DNA of 64,000 bases from Apostichopus japonicus (GCF_037975245.1 NC_092567.1:25643376-25707375); one strand, 5' to 3'. Numbered from the stretch's first letter, positions 33,301 to 45,060 are shown. Made by a program: numbers and translations. Notes: generated by a model not told the origin, from the letters alone.

Positions 33301-36300
33301 TTCGAAAGTGAATCTTTTTGTCATTTTTTTAATTCTTACATAAATGCCAACAACTTGAGTAGTATCTAAATAAAACAGATGTGTGCCTACGCAGTTTGAT
33401 AAAATATTCGAAATTTGACGAAACGTTCCTCATAGAACTCAACTAACGTGAATTCTATTTTCCAAAAATTACCAACCCAGATTTATGTTTGTTTTATATT
33501 TGTCGCCAATTAAATGTTAATAAGTATAATTTGGGACTGAAGTATTGTCGTCAAGGACGTTCCAATATATAAGTATATAAATGACACATATAGAGCAAAA
33601 TGGAACTTTTATTTTGATAATGTTTATCATTTTCTTGCAATGAAACTTGGTCAGTTAATTCAAACAAATTTTCGTATATTTCCCACTGTGCTTTTACATA
33701 TTCATATAGGCCTACCATTACACGCTATTTCATCCTGCTTTAATTTACATGATTGGCATGGGTCATGGGGAAGGGTGTTGGGTTGGTGGGCGTATAACTG
33801 GTCTAATTGTTTTTTTTAAAAAAAACAGTTTTATGGAATATTACGACTCCGTTACATGACAACTAAGCGAAATGTAACATACCAATAAAATCACAACAGA
33901 GTAATTAAAAAATTCGGAGACAAACGAATCGAAAAATTGGAGCAAAATTAACAAAATCAAAACAGAAGCAAAACATGATAATCTGCATAACGTCGGTGGT
34001 GAACACGCACTGAATTCCCTAACAAATTTGTCTTCTATAGGTCACACATATTATAAGAGGATTGAGCCGCCATTATCAATATTGTTATGTTCTTTTTATT
34101 ATTCTTTTGATACAATCTTATTGACATAAAACGAGCTCCATCCCAACCTACATTTCTGCGTTAATAAGATCACCCAGTTATTTGGCATGCATACTGTTTG
34201 CGCAACAATGTAGTGAGAGTTGTTTTTTATATTATCTTGCATCTACAGTATATGTGTATATGATTAAAGGTCATATATTATGCCTTTATGAAATTAAATA
34301 CAATTTCTCATCCATGTGGATGAACTACTGGAGAAGAATGATGGCAGTTCGTATCTCAAGGGAGACCAATGGCAATGGATGATATATAATTGGTATTTGA
34401 AACTTTAATTTTCTTAAAAGCTAGCAGGATTTTTTTCTTCCGTTTTTCCCATTCATTTTGTAAGAACTTTGATTTGGATGAATATGTTTGGTACAATGTT
34501 GAACAACAGAAGTGTATATTTATCTAGCGGAAATCCTCGTCAGAAATATTGACCCCTTTGATACCAGGATAATCTGGTTAAAATATTCAAATATTTAGTT
34601 AAAACACTTTAAATAACGAATCAATTTTGATTGTATTTTCGCATTACCATATGCCACAAGTTAATGTAAATCATAATAGATCTGGTGGATTCAAAACAAC
34701 GACACAAAAGAGAATAAAAAAAAACAAAGAAATTAATTCTACTGTTCATGAATGATATATAATACTATCCAAACTCAGTCAGTTGGGATAGTTTTCTAAT
34801 GCTAATACCTCTCGAAACTGCCCCCCCCCCCCTTTCATATCATGCTTCGAAGCGCTTGTACTAACAGTACAAACAGTTCTTAACCTTCATCTGATTCTAA
34901 TGCTAATATCCACTCTATACTGTCCTCCCATATCATGCTTCAAAGCACTCATAGTGACAGTACAAACAGTTCCTAACATTTATCTGATTCTAATGCTAAT
35001 ACCACTCTATACTGTCCTCCCATATCATACTTCAAAGCACTCATACTGACAGAACAAACAGTGTCTAACCTTTATCTGATAGAAACATGGTATTTCATAC
35101 TACCCATACTGACACTACGAGTGCTCTGAAGCGGGACATGACAGTGCAGTATAGAAAACAAAAATCTTATGACCAGTTAGTTCCGTAATATACGTAACAC
35201 TTTTTAAATGGGTTAATACCAAATTACTCGAAGGGTAGAGATAATGTGAGTCAACAAGTAAAGAAATAACAGCATAAACAAACAAATAAGAACAGCATTC
35301 ACATTGGCTTTATTCGATTGATTTCAATCAATCAATTGAGCCATATCCCATTACGAAGTGATAATGTTGAAACATAATAGCGAAATTATTAATGAGGTAG
35401 GTATTAAATCACTGAGCGTAGAACATACAGTGGAAAGACAATATGATTCAGAAGACTTTTAAGAAACTTTAACAAACAAACTTGTGGAATAGACGTCCCC
35501 GAGAGCAAGGAAAACAGGCAAAATAAAACAAAAGGTTGGCTTAAGAACTGGCAAACAAAATAAGTAAAGGACACCCCACCCCGCCCACCCTCACACCCCA
35601 CCCAACCCTCCCATACCTTACTTTCTCGCTGAACTATATCGATGGATTATATGTCACTGATCAATTCTTATCTGACGTGTACGAGCTTTTGTTTCACTAA
35701 TTAGAGTGAAGAAGGGTTCCAAACTTACTCTTGAGACAAGTAACTATGGTGAATGCATATAATAATAGTAATAATAATAATAATAATATGCAACTTATAT
35801 AGCGCAATATGCAAAGGCTTCAAAGCGTTTTACAAAACACTGGTATGCATCTATGATACCCAAAGAGGCATATAAGACAGCATATTCCCGCCATCTTACC
35901 CCTCCCCCTCCCGCCCCCCCCCACCTCTTTATACACATCGCCTCTCCTCTGATTATTGAACGATGCATATACAGGTACAAACAGAACATAGGAAGTTGAA
36001 GTTGATATGTCGCTGCCTGGAAGTGTTGATAGTAGTACCTTGATTTCATTGACCACCCCTTTCGCCCTAATCCTATATGCCTATTGGATATTCCGACATT
36101 GGAAACCACACTTCCATTTTTGCATTTTACTTTTGATACAAAACTGTACCTCGTAAAATGCAAGAATTGGATGGAAATTTACTCTTGATGATCAATCAAT
36201 CTATGTTTTAAAGTGTATAAGATTCCTGTCTATTTTTTGTTGCTTTGTTTTCATATTTGCATTTCTGATTACAATGTGGAATTTGTAGAAAAGCCATCAC

Positions 36301-38019
36301 AGATGCATGAAGATATCCGCAATAAATCTCTCAATGAGAACGGTTTTACTAGGCTTGTATACTGTTTTCTTCAACGACACACAAGATTACCATTTAAACA
36401 AAACTCCAACAATGTCGTTGAAATTAAGGCTTTCTAGTGATTTTGAGAATTAAATTATGCAATAACCCTTCTCATTAAAATTCATTAATTGCTCTATTAT
36501 TAATATTCACCTTCTGAAAAGAATCTTAGTTCTTGGTCTTCTTTTTGTTACCTTCAAATTTTATTTTGATGAACCGAGTCAGTACTTTTCAAAAACGTGT
36601 TGATCACAAAAAAAAATTGGCTGTATGATCCACACATTAACACGGCGTGCTTTATAGTGGGTGTTTTGATGAAGATTTATCAGCACGCGTTTAACTAACG
36701 GAGAATATGTCATTTCTTTGGTATTATCAGCTTAAAGTTATGAATAATTTAAGATGTGTTGTACTGCAACACAATCATTCAAGATGTGTTCTTGCTATAA
36801 AACAATTGAGCAAGAATTAAACGTACGATTGAGATGGGTTAATCCATATTCAATGACAATCATATTCATTTCCTTTAACATATATACAACGGTCTCTGCA
36901 CGTGACTTAGAAACCTGAAGTTACATTTCATTTTCATCCGTCTGATATTTATTTTTAGTCGTTCTATATATTTCGATCGAATACAAATCTGGACCAGCCT
37001 TGACTAGGAAGCTAAAATGGAGCCGTCATATACAATTTATAAGATATATTTTCTGGGGCACATAACCAGCTGAACAAATAATATAGAAATATTGCTCTTT
37101 GATTAGCATAAGAGTGATGTTCATTTCGGTCTCTGCTCATTTCATCAGACTGGAATGTAAATGAGGGGAATATGTAATAAAAGTTTGAGAAAAGCGCGGA
37201 ATACAGCTAGCTCCTTATATTATTAAGACCTTGTCCTGCATAAAAACTTGAATTTTTGAACAGGATGTAACCTATATTCATACATTTCTTCGCTCTAGGA
37301 CATTTTCTGTATATTTAGTCGTCAATTTTAGTAAAACAACCTACAAAGGATTTAAGTCTGACTTTAGGTAGACGTTTGTTCTTTGACTGTTGTAGTCGAA
37401 GAAGAAAGAAAATTTCTGAGTTTTATTATATTCACCCTTAACAATATATTAAATCTGTGGAATGTTCCTCATAAGGTTAAATTCATGATGACGTCAGCTC
37501 CTCAGTAGAGGCCTAATTGTTGGTGCGTATCCATTGTTTTATAAGTTGCAATAGTCATAGTATATTTTTCTTAATTAGCAAATACCAATAATAAATGGTT
37601 CTATTTGATTCTAAAAATATTTACACTTATAGTAGAATCGTTTTTGTTATTCACTAAAAATCACAATTAGAAGATAATCTCCAATTGGTTTTTACTTAAT
37701 TAGTTGATATAAAACGTAACTTTACAATAGCAGGATTGACTCCATTGATATGTGGATTTCAGTTAAGAATAAATTGAACAATTTCGTCTAAAAGAAAACC
37801 GCTTTAAGGCAAACCATCAAGGTTAAATAACTCAAGGACCTGGTTTTGCTTTTGACATATCTTACCACACGTCACGTATCTTTTACCACAAATGCTTAAC
37901 TTTCTTTACAAATATTGGCAAATCACAGACGTCACTTCGCAACAGAGTCTTTAACGTGACTAAAAACATATATTAAAATATAAAAATAATGGCTGGGAGC
38001 AATGTACTTTAATGTAAAT

Positions 38020-38066
<47 letters not shown>

Positions 38067-38912
38067 GTATATATATATATATTTTATATATATATATATA
38101 TATTTATATATAATTACATATATGTATATATTTGTATTTATATATATACATATATATATGTATATATATATATGTGTATATATATATTTATATATATATA
38201 TATATGTATTATATATAAATATTTATATAAATATATATATATATATATATTTATATAATTTATATATATATATATTTATTTATTTATATACATTAGTAAT
38301 TATATAACAGCTGTTCAATAATAAAGATGAAACTAATCTCGAAATTGAATTGATCCAGATAAACTAACGCAAGTTTCTCTTTGTTTAATAACTTTTGTAT
38401 ATATTTAGTATAAACCATGATTATGTACAACCCAGTCAACTATACCACTTACCTCATGGCCTAACTAAGCATGTGGACACCTGTAACATGTGTAACAAGG
38501 GGTTTTGTTTTCCTTAACAAGATAGCCTAAATTGTTCATCTTGTTAAGAAATAATTTACTGATCCTTAAAACAGGATACCTTGTTTTTATTTGCAAATTC
38601 CAAGGACAAACGTATAAGTTATTTCATCATTTTTATGTAAATTCTAATATAATTAAGATTCCGATCTACGTCAACGATGTAACTTAATAAAGAGGTGTCG
38701 ACCAAAGTTCGCGTGGTTCCCATTTCCGAAGTGATATAGTAACTTTTTCGAACATCATGAAATGATATTACATTTGTTCAACTTTTTTTCAACGACGAAT
38801 AGATAGATAGATAGAAAAATATCTCACCACTGATTTCCTTGATAAACAAGATGGCGGCTACGCATATCAAGACAGTTAGTCGTGTTAGGTGAAACGGGGG
38901 ATGTGACGTCAT
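17827..38912 (-). CDS. Mucin-like type I membrane protein, KIAA1549/DUF3827-like
   Basis: Minus-strand exons from 38912 to 17827 join in phase to about 1312 residues (form B). Seen: signal peptide (1-28); Thr/Ser-rich stalk (29-490) with seven 25-residue [11 protein letters not shown]-type repeats; SEA-like segment 1 (about 491-563) with a furin-like RRKR; a 51-codon exon ending LGYE; SEA-like segment 2 (615-767) with KRKRR; a second 51-codon exon ending LGYQ; one transmembrane helix (about 837-861); and a long charged tail with basic and coiled-coil-like stretches. The order (stalk, paired beta-rich modules with an NGxxL core, one helix, cytoplasmic tail) resembles KIAA1549 and KIAA1549L. 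That family link is from memory of the architecture, not a search. Role unknown; likely a cell-surface glycoprotein. A second splice form (A), about 1104 residues, ends in an acidic tail. Confidence 0.72.
18816..18950 (-). CDS. Dual-frame exon of the membrane gene
   Basis: 135 bases. Acceptor GATATGCAG, donor ACA|GTAAGA. In frame 0 it is open throughout ([14 protein letters not shown]...SSHKSTT) and joins the last exon. In the frame entered from the 38-base exon (phase 1) it encodes a strongly acidic, Ser-rich tail ([20 protein letters not shown]...DDSDQELIP) that stops at TAA 18826-18828. Confidence 0.6.
19672..19759 (-). CDS. Membrane gene alternative exon (form B)
   Basis: 88 bases, acceptor CTTGGTTAG, entered in phase 2 from the exon ending at 21055 and left in phase 0 at GAG|GTATAT. 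Encodes a lysine/arginine-rich stretch ([16 protein letters not shown], then [13 protein letters not shown]) that looks like a nuclear-localisation or membrane-proximal basic segment. Confidence 0.5.
20233..20270 (-). CDS. Membrane gene 38-base microexon (form A)
   Basis: Entered in phase 2 (AA|G gives Lys), left in phase 1 at TTTG|GTAAAA. Encodes [14 protein letters not shown]. The acceptor CGCTAAACAG is sound. Using it forces the acidic frame of the 18816-18950 exon. Confidence 0.5.
21055..21101 (-). CDS. Membrane gene 47-base exon
   Basis: Phase 0 in, phase 2 out at a strong donor GATAA|GTAAGT. Encodes [15 protein letters not shown]. The branch point of forms A and B. Confidence 0.6.
21409..21435 (-). 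CDS. Membrane gene 27-base microexon
   Basis: Nine codons (SEKSGFQQQ) between a T-rich acceptor (TTTTTTGTCAG) and CAG|GTAAAT. Phase 0 on both sides, so it can be skipped without a frame change. Confidence 0.5.
21750..21857 (-). CDS. Membrane gene cytoplasmic exon, coiled-coil-like
   Basis: 36 codons, phase 0 both sides (TTAACAG acceptor; AAG|GTAAAG donor). Rich in Lys, Gln and Glu ([20 protein letters not shown]), suggesting a helix. Confidence 0.65.
21983..22111 (-). CDS. Membrane gene cytoplasmic exon, 43 codons
   Basis: Phase 0 both sides; acceptor TTGGCAACAG, donor GAA|GTAAGA. Runs [16 protein letters not shown]...[12 protein letters not shown], a polar segment ending in an acidic patch. 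Confidence 0.65.
22695..22812. repeat. Compound trinucleotide repeat at a splice donor
   Basis: Plus-strand AAT, AAC, GAC and GAT repeats. On the gene strand this is ATT/GTC-type repeat beginning within the donor GTGATT of the exon ending at 22813. Confidence 0.9.
22813..23031 (-). CDS. Membrane gene first cytoplasmic exon
   Basis: 73 codons, phase 0 both sides; acceptor TTTGTTACAG. Starts [17 protein letters not shown], carries a basic cluster ([12 protein letters not shown]) and ends DSSSEE. Confidence 0.68.
23736..23903 (-). CDS. Membrane gene transmembrane exon
   Basis: 56 codons, phase 0. [19 protein letters not shown] leads into about 25 hydrophobic residues and a stop-transfer CKTDKK. 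The acceptor TTTATCTTCAG is good. The donor ATG|GTTCGT is weak and was chosen because it keeps phase 0. Confidence 0.7.
24659..24811 (-). CDS. Membrane gene 51-codon exon, module 2
   Basis: 153 bases, phase 0 both sides, acceptor TTCCCGATACCTACAG. Encodes [20 protein letters not shown] and on to TTVLGYQ. Same length, phase and core pattern as 29234-29386. Confidence 0.72.
25204..25662 (-). CDS. Membrane gene SEA-like exon, module 2
   Basis: 153 codons. Acceptor TATTTTACCATAG, donor AAT|GTTAGT (the other phase-0 choice, GCG|GTTAAT, is weaker). The core [20 protein letters not shown] matches [20 protein letters not shown] of module 1. Basic KRKRR and GRHRRQ sites follow. Confidence 0.7.
26938..27204. 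repeat. 17-bp minisatellite, about 15 copies, intronic
   Basis: The unit is CATCACAGAATCTATGA with frequent single-base variants. It lies in the 3.6-kb intron between the modules. Confidence 0.92.
27510..29200. other. Intron, no further exon seen
   Basis: C-rich patches near 27540-27590. The open frames here lack splice context. Confidence 0.45.
29234..29386 (-). CDS. Membrane gene 51-codon exon, module 1
   Basis: 153 bases, phase 0 both sides; acceptor TTTACGTCCACAG, donor GAG|GTTAGT. Encodes [20 protein letters not shown], then ELNGTVL and on to ALGYE, with N-glycosylation sites NIT and NGT. Confidence 0.75.
29679..31282 (-). CDS. Membrane gene mucin exon plus SEA-like segment 1
   Basis: 1604 bases, phase 1 in (acceptor CTTTCTATGCCAG, then GGT-GAG-ACA), phase 0 out (GTACAG|GTAAGC). 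About 460 residues are rich in Thr, Ser, Glu and Asp with few aromatics, as in O-glycosylated stalks. Then comes a beta-strand-like start ([16 protein letters not shown]) and a furin-like RRKRFSR. An upstream ATG at 31289 lies in the intron and is not the start. Confidence 0.78.
30460..30985 (-). repeat. 75-bp coding repeat, seven copies
   Basis: Seven in-frame units of 25 residues ([20 protein letters not shown] plus STEAP) inside the mucin exon, with 80-95 percent identity by eye between neighbours. The array is also open in a second minus frame, a side effect of the repeat. Confidence 0.95.
31300..32040. other. Intron 1 of the membrane gene, no exon seen
   Basis: AT-rich with short frames only. 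Confidence 0.45.
32054..32435. mobile_element. Degenerate inverted-repeat element with G/C-run ends
   Basis: The ends are imperfect inverted copies: CATAGGCGTAGGAG at the left; CTCCTACGCATATG at the right, preceded by a C14 run. The element has inner GCCCGAAAAAT words on both arms. This style of GCGTAGGAG...GGGGGGCTG repeat is common in marine invertebrate genomes. Confidence 0.65.
32441..32756. mobile_element. MITE family C, copy 1 (two internal repeats)
   Basis: Terminal inverted repeats CAGTTGGGACAATTT (32455) and its near-perfect reverse complement ending at 32743, with weaker pairing extending outwards. Inside are two tandem units of about 95 bp (CTAATGCTAATACCTCTCTA...GTACAAACAGTTCC). 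No coding. Confidence 0.8.
33000..34760. other. Intron 1, no recognisable content
   Basis: Unique AT-rich sequence. Two TGACGTCA words sit 21 bp apart at 33064 and 33085. Confidence 0.45.
34765..35150. mobile_element. MITE family C, copy 2 (three internal repeats)
   Basis: Left end CAGTTGGGATAGTTT matches copy 1 and there are three internal units. The right end keeps the AGTGCTCTGAAG...CAGTATAGAAAA part but has lost the final inverted-repeat tip. Confidence 0.75.
35765..35840. repeat. AAT run and AGCGC short interspersed fragment
   Basis: An AAT microsatellite followed by CAACTTATATAGCGCAATAT and AAAGCGTTTTACA, a word pair typical of short repeats spread through marine invertebrate genomes. 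Confidence 0.55.
35850..38020. other. Intron 1, no recognisable content
   Basis: No exon-like frame with splice sites on either strand. Confidence 0.45.
38028..38284. repeat. TA-rich microsatellite, degenerate
   Basis: Alternating TA with TTTA, TATG and TACA interruptions. Lies in intron 1 of the membrane gene. Confidence 0.95.
38828..38912 (-). CDS. Membrane gene exon 1, signal peptide
   Basis: The ATG at 38912-38910 opens [20 protein letters not shown], then ILFIKEIS, a typical basic-hydrophobic signal sequence, and reaches donor AGTG|GTGAGA in phase 1. This fits the phase-1 acceptor of the mucin exon 7.5 kb away, giving ...EISGETTTV. A TGACGTCA word overlaps the start codon region (38904-38911). 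Confidence 0.68.
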
Positions 38913-38999
38913 GTTGATGCTTCGTTTACGTGCACCGTTAGGAACAGTGTATCATTAGAATAGCCGCGAGTTACATTCTCAGTATACAGCTGCAAAGAA

Positions 39000-40640
39000 A
39001 ATATATTTAAAATATGTCATTGTTTCTCCGTTTGTATCATTTCGGTGTTCTTATAAACTGACAGATTTTCTTGAACGTCAACATTTTAGCATATTATCTA
39101 ATCGTTTGTGTAGGTTTTACCCTTGTTTGCTTTGCTCAAATAGATCTTCTAAAATAAGGCAATAACAATTGGGAAAATATAGTAAAACCAATCAAAAACC
39201 GCACATTTAACTCAGATGCACTAGTCTCATCCGGTCTAAGTTGGGGCTCAGGATATTAAAGTATTAACAATCCAATTAAGATCGTCATGAAGATATGACA
39301 TATCCCCTTTAAGACTCTAATTCTTCCCATCGGAACAATAAAGTTGTCGGGTATAGCGATTCCTCTGGTCACGTGATCATAGTTTATGACTGTTTAAAAG
39401 AAAATCTCCATGTTTCGGAATAAGGTTTTTAGATAACACTAACGCAAATTTCGGCGATCATTCTTAACATTGAGAAATTTAAAATATTGCAGATATAATA
39501 TTGTTTATTCAGACCAAGAAACTAATGAAGTCAATATATTCTTACTTTAAAATCTATACCGCAATGGAAAGGTATATGACAAGTCCATCGAAATAAATAT
39601 ACCTTTGTGTGGTGATCATGATCAATGTTAGCAATGTTAGCAATGGGTATTCCTTTTATAACTATATAGATAAATATGTAACGATGATATTCTGATACTT
39701 AAGTTATTAGATATATATATATATATGCACTCAATATAATACAATATACTCACATGTACCTTGAGCCTCTCAAAACACAACACACAGTTAAGTCATATCC
39801 ATCCTTTTCACAGATCAACCACTTGAAACTTTTGGGAATAAACTTCACAAATTTTCACAAAAAAATTATAAATTAACGTAAAACCGACATAAATGATTCC
39901 CTTTTAATTAATTAGCGTTGTTGATTCGTTACATACTTTCAATTTGTGTATCCTCATGAACCATTTACTAATAACTGTTGCAAGACCGTGACGTCAGTTT
40001 TTTGGGTGTTTACCTGGTGCACCTGTTCTGTAATAAAACTGTTCGGTATTGTCTAAAAGGTGTTCTTTATTGATTTGGGAATTGATTTCGCCCACGAACA
40101 ATAGTTTAATTAACACAACCAGCATTGTTAATTACGTATGTAGGCATTATCACAAATAAATACCGCTCCTGTACGGTATATATACATATATATGTACATA
40201 TACATATATATGTAAATATACATATACATATATATGTACATATACCTATATACATGCGGAACACGGAAGCGAAATTTACAAACCAGAGGTGTTTGGTTTA
40301 AAATCGATATCACAAATTCTTTTGTCATAATTCGGAACAAATATGTGAACATACAATTATAACCTTGCGAAATAATATATTAATACCTATAGTTGCGTAC
40401 TTAAGCCAGCTTGGCATTCAGTTTCCGATGCAAACAAAACAACAACAACAGCAACATCAACAAAAACAATAAACAATCAACAAACAACATCAATATGTTA
40501 ATGTCATCGTATAGGCTTAGATCAAAGAAAACCGTAGATCAAACATTTTGATCAAACCTTCGACAGTTTAACAATCCTACAATGGAAATAGGGTTGGTAC
40601 ATATGGTTAGTCAGTTTTGATATCAAATATACCTTACGAA
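39000..40640. other. Presumed 5' flank of the membrane gene
   Basis: No coding signal. A TACATATATATG-type run lies at about 40177-40255. The promoter was not placed. Confidence 0.4.
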
Positions 40641-40965
40641 TGTGGACACGTGACTCCATCACCTGACTTAATGTCAGCTTTATCGTGAATTTTCACGCGA
40701 CAGAACAGCGGTCATATGTCTCAAAGCTAATCCTACTCTTTATTGAACTGGTTTGTGATCATGTTACCAAGGCGACTGATCATAATTTAATCTCAGCCTC
40801 GATACAATATAACTGTGGTCATGTGACCAGGAACACAATCTGGCGTAACCTCAGCCCTAGTCTATTTATAAGTGAAAATAATTGTGATCGTGTATTCCTG
40901 TGAATTATGTTATATCAGCGACAATATTTTTACAATAGTATTATGATCACGTGGTCACACCGAAG
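40640..40965. repeat. Four spaced GTGATCATGTGACCA-like words
   Basis: At about 40753, 40816, 40885 and 40944 the words GTGATCATGTTACCA, GTGGTCATGTGACCA, GTGATCGTGTATTCC and ATGATCACGTGGTCA recur at roughly 60-70 bp spacing. A decayed tandem repeat is the simplest reading. Confidence 0.4.
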
Positions 40966-41243
40966 TTCTATACAGGAGAATCTTGATTGTATTGTCATGC
41001 AAAACGGTGCATCAGAAACGAAAGAGGCTTTCTGAAATTTCCAACATATAATTTTTTTTTATCAAATTTATGTTTGAGTTTTTTTTTTTTTTGCGTTGAA
41101 TAAATTAGAAGGGGGAGAAGGAGAGGAGGACCCCCATCCTCCCTCCTTCCCCCACCCCCCCCCCCTCTTTGCATTCGCCACTGCTATGCCTTTGTTAGAA
41201 GTCACCTTTATGAAAGAATCACTTTCTCTTTGACTATACGTTG

Positions 41244-41246
<3 letters not shown>

Positions 41247-41322
<76 letters not shown>
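41247..41322. repeat. TA microsatellite
   Basis: Uninterrupted TA run. Confidence 0.97.
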
Positions 41323-41323
<1 letters not shown>

Positions 41324-41796
41324 ACCAAGGGGAATTACTTCGTCAATGCCTAAGCATAATTAAGTACAGTGACATCATTTGTTCAGGAGTCATCAGATGA
41401 AACTAGGCCACCATCTGATCTAACTGAACATCATTTAAGTGTGCAGAACGACGGGTTTCATTTTGGTGGAGAGGCAGGCCTCTTATAAAACAGAATATTA
41501 GTAAGTTCAACAGGGTGTGCAGAAATCAAATCATATTATTTGAGTAGTTTTATTAAATTTACATGGATATGACCTTTCCATTTTCGACTCAAACACAATT
41601 GATGATTCGTAGAAGTGTCAAATTGAGCCCACAAATAAAATAAATAAATAAACGAAGGGAGGGATGGATGGAAAAAAAGAAAATGAAACTGCGAACGAGA
41701 GGACGCGAACAGAATATTAACATTAAGTAACGTGAGAACAATAAAGTCAATATTACTCACCATAGGTTTCTTAAAAAAGTACAAGGTAAAATAGTG

Positions 41797-41925
<129 letters not shown>

Positions 41926-42109
41926 TATTTACTCATATCACTAATTCTATCCAAGTTCGTGACTCGGCCCAAGCCACACTTAAATACTCGACTCAATTCC
42001 CAGACTTTACTCAAGTCACTGCTCGAGTCATTTCACTTCTCAATTCTCGTCACTGGCTCAAATCAAGTTTTAGAATTGCTTGACTTGTTACAGATAGAAA
42101 CACTATAAA

Positions 42110-43730
42110 AACTGATGTCATGAAAGATTTTATTAAATTAAAATGTGTTGATGACGTCTGTTTTTTGTTGTAAATTTGGTCTATTTTTACCATGTTTCCT
42201 TAAGAGTAACTTTGGTTGCTGTACGTTTCTCTGCCTCAGAATACGCCGTTACTCTGTCTTCACACATTATACGTTCTGGAAAGACGGTCATTAAATTTGT
42301 TTCGGTCACTTAACACTCTCTCACATTGAATTAGATTTTTCTTTCTTTTAGTGAAAGGGAAAATGGTTTAAACGGTGACCTATTTGTTTTTCATATGAAG
42401 GTAATCATATGAACATGTTTTATAACATAGCTGTTCATGCGTTATTCCAGAGAGAATTCGATGAAAATTTGGTCACGAAATGATTAAGGTGTTATTAACG
42501 AGTGACCTGTCGAAACGCAAGGTAAAACTCCCATACAGGATGTATTTTGTCATATTATGAAAATGAAACAAAGGAAGAGTAAAAAGAAGAAATGCTTGAA
42601 CAAATTTGATTGAAATCCACAAAGGTAAAAATATAAAACAAAATTTTTGGTTTAGATTAGGTTTTACATAGTTTCTATATATCGTGCACCCTCGATTATG
42701 ATCTGCAGACGAAATCCGTGATCCGGAAATCATTGTTCGTTTTGTATTGTTTTACGTGTTTTTTTTTGTTTTTTGTTTTTGTTTTATATAATTGGCATGA
42801 TTAAGTTGCAAAACGATTAGACTGAAATTTGCAGAATGAAAGATTGACAAATGAGAGAGAAAGGGAGAAAAGATTGGAGAAAAAAATCTGTTCCAAGACG
42901 AGAAGATACGAAATAGATTGCTCAGTTAGCTTGACTAATCTTGATTCGGAGAAGAAAACAGACCAACATCATAATTAAATATGAAAATAACCGGCAGCAA
43001 CAACAAAAATTAAATTAAAATGTTTGAATGAGTTTGTATACGTTTAGAAATAACTGTACCTAAAATGACTCCTCATATTTTTGTACTTTAATCTTGCCGA
43101 CGAATACTGAGTATACTTCCAACACTTTCAGGTAACAGAATAAGATTGTTTGTCTTGACTTTTTATATTATAAATGGTCACGTGATCAAGACCAGTAACC
43201 AAATATATCTAAGGCTTGATCAAATTTGTTCACCTTTGTAGGACTACTATTGATTATTACTACGATATGAAATTTCCACGACCCTTTGTTAAATAATGTC
43301 TTTTGTATTTGCTTTAGAAGTAAATCAAGAATCCACAGTAGTGGTTTCTTGCGTAAGGAGAGAGAGAGAGAGGTGGAGAGAGAAGAAAAGAAAAGCATAT
43401 AGGCAAAATTTTTTGTCTGATTGTATTTGGGTCGATTTACATTTAATAGAAATCAAAGACGAGAGGAGAGAAATAAATTCCGAGGAATATCGACCATTCT
43501 TGAGTGTTCTTCACGATAAACTGAAAGCCTCTTCTGTTGAGTGTCCGAATCGATTGGCTGATTTCACCATGGTGACCAACACCGAGGAAATGGTTAACAA
43601 CATAAATATAGCAAAACCAAAGAAGAACTAGAAATTGATATCTATGAGACAGAATTAGATTCTCCAAGACGTTACATATTTTTCGTTTCTTTTAAATTTA
43701 TATCTTATTAGGGAGTGCAAGGGTGAAGTG
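42110..43730. other. No recognisable gene
   Basis: The longest frame (43296-43631, +, 111 codons) has mixed composition, an AGAGAG-derived Arg/Glu patch and no splice or family support. Confidence 0.4.
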
Positions 43731-43732
43731 AT

Positions 43733-43734
<2 letters not shown>

Positions 43735-43806
<72 letters not shown>

Positions 43807-43821
43807 ATATGTATATATATA

Positions 43822-43858
<37 letters not shown>

Positions 43859-43877
43859 TTATATTTATATATATTTA

Positions 43878-43918
<41 letters not shown>

Positions 43919-43943
43919 TTATTTATATTTATATATTTCTTTT
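43735..43943. repeat. TA microsatellite, degenerate
   Basis: TA with TATG, TACA and TTTATATT interruptions. Confidence 0.97.
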
Positions 43944-43959
43944 ATTTAGACCTAGATCG

Positions 43960-45060
43960 AGAAACAGCTATAGTATATGGACCTATAATAACATAACAAG
44001 TAAAGTTACTCACGTACAATATAGGGCGGGAGAGTGCGCATGCCCCAAAGTTTGAATGATTGAATAATGAATATCATTGATGGGTGTAAAAGAGATGGAG
44101 AAAAATTGATAACAAAACGTTCCATATTATCGAGAAAGGTCAAATTAGATGACATTTTTTTTTTATGAAAATAGCGATGCATTTGACATAACTATAACGA
44201 AGTTAGATATAATCGCGTCCAAACACTTCAAGCTGATACGGTGAAGACAAAAATTCAGCGGTGGATATTGTCAGATAAACATCACTGATATTAGTTTAAA
44301 ACCATTAGGCTCGTTCTGCCTTATAGAAGTAGATGAAATGTGTAAACCTGACCAAAGCAATTTAAATATAAGCATGTCCAAAACAAGCAGAACCAATAAT
44401 TAAAGGTGTATTAAACTCGACTTAGCATGTTGTAAGATAACTTTAGGTTTGTCATAAAGGAGAATCGTGTAATTGCCATGGTGATTATATATTTGCGACT
44501 ATGACATACAAGAGTCCGCCATTCTGCAGTAGGCTTTCTAAAAGAGCACGAAGTGTTCGGTTATGGTATTTCGACCTCAACCTATCAGAGGTGTTGCACC
44601 ATTATTCATTGAGGTGTTGGCCGGATATATTTAAGACTATATTACATTACAGTAGACCATTTTAGGAAGCAAAACTGGATCACTATTATTCAGCCAGAGC
44701 TCGACCGAACGACATCACAGAAAACCCAGATTCTAGAACCTCACAGATCAGTGCTAGGTTTCATTCCTTCTAAGTTCTAACGCCACCGTCTTCTTATCCA
44801 CTCGACCAAGTAGCACTAGTTTTTTAAAACATATAGGAAAATCCCAACGATATTTAAGACCAGCATGTGTGGGTTTATCCTACTACAAATATTATACGAT
44901 ACAATACAATAGCCTACAATACTACACTGTGCCATCTGATACTATACCATACAGTAAACTACTATGTTATAGTATATTTATAGGCTACTAGACTTATATG
45001 ACACTATGTCTACAATAACTCCATGTAATAATATATGAAAACCATACGACACCGCACGGA
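43960..45060. other. No recognisable gene
   Basis: Includes a stretch of ATACTATAC-like words (44885-44985) resembling the 38-bp satellite downstream. Confidence 0.4.

Noticed and set aside
43296-43631. 111-residue plus-strand protein
   Set aside because: Part of it is an AGAG run, there is no family resemblance, and a shadow frame lies on the other strand.
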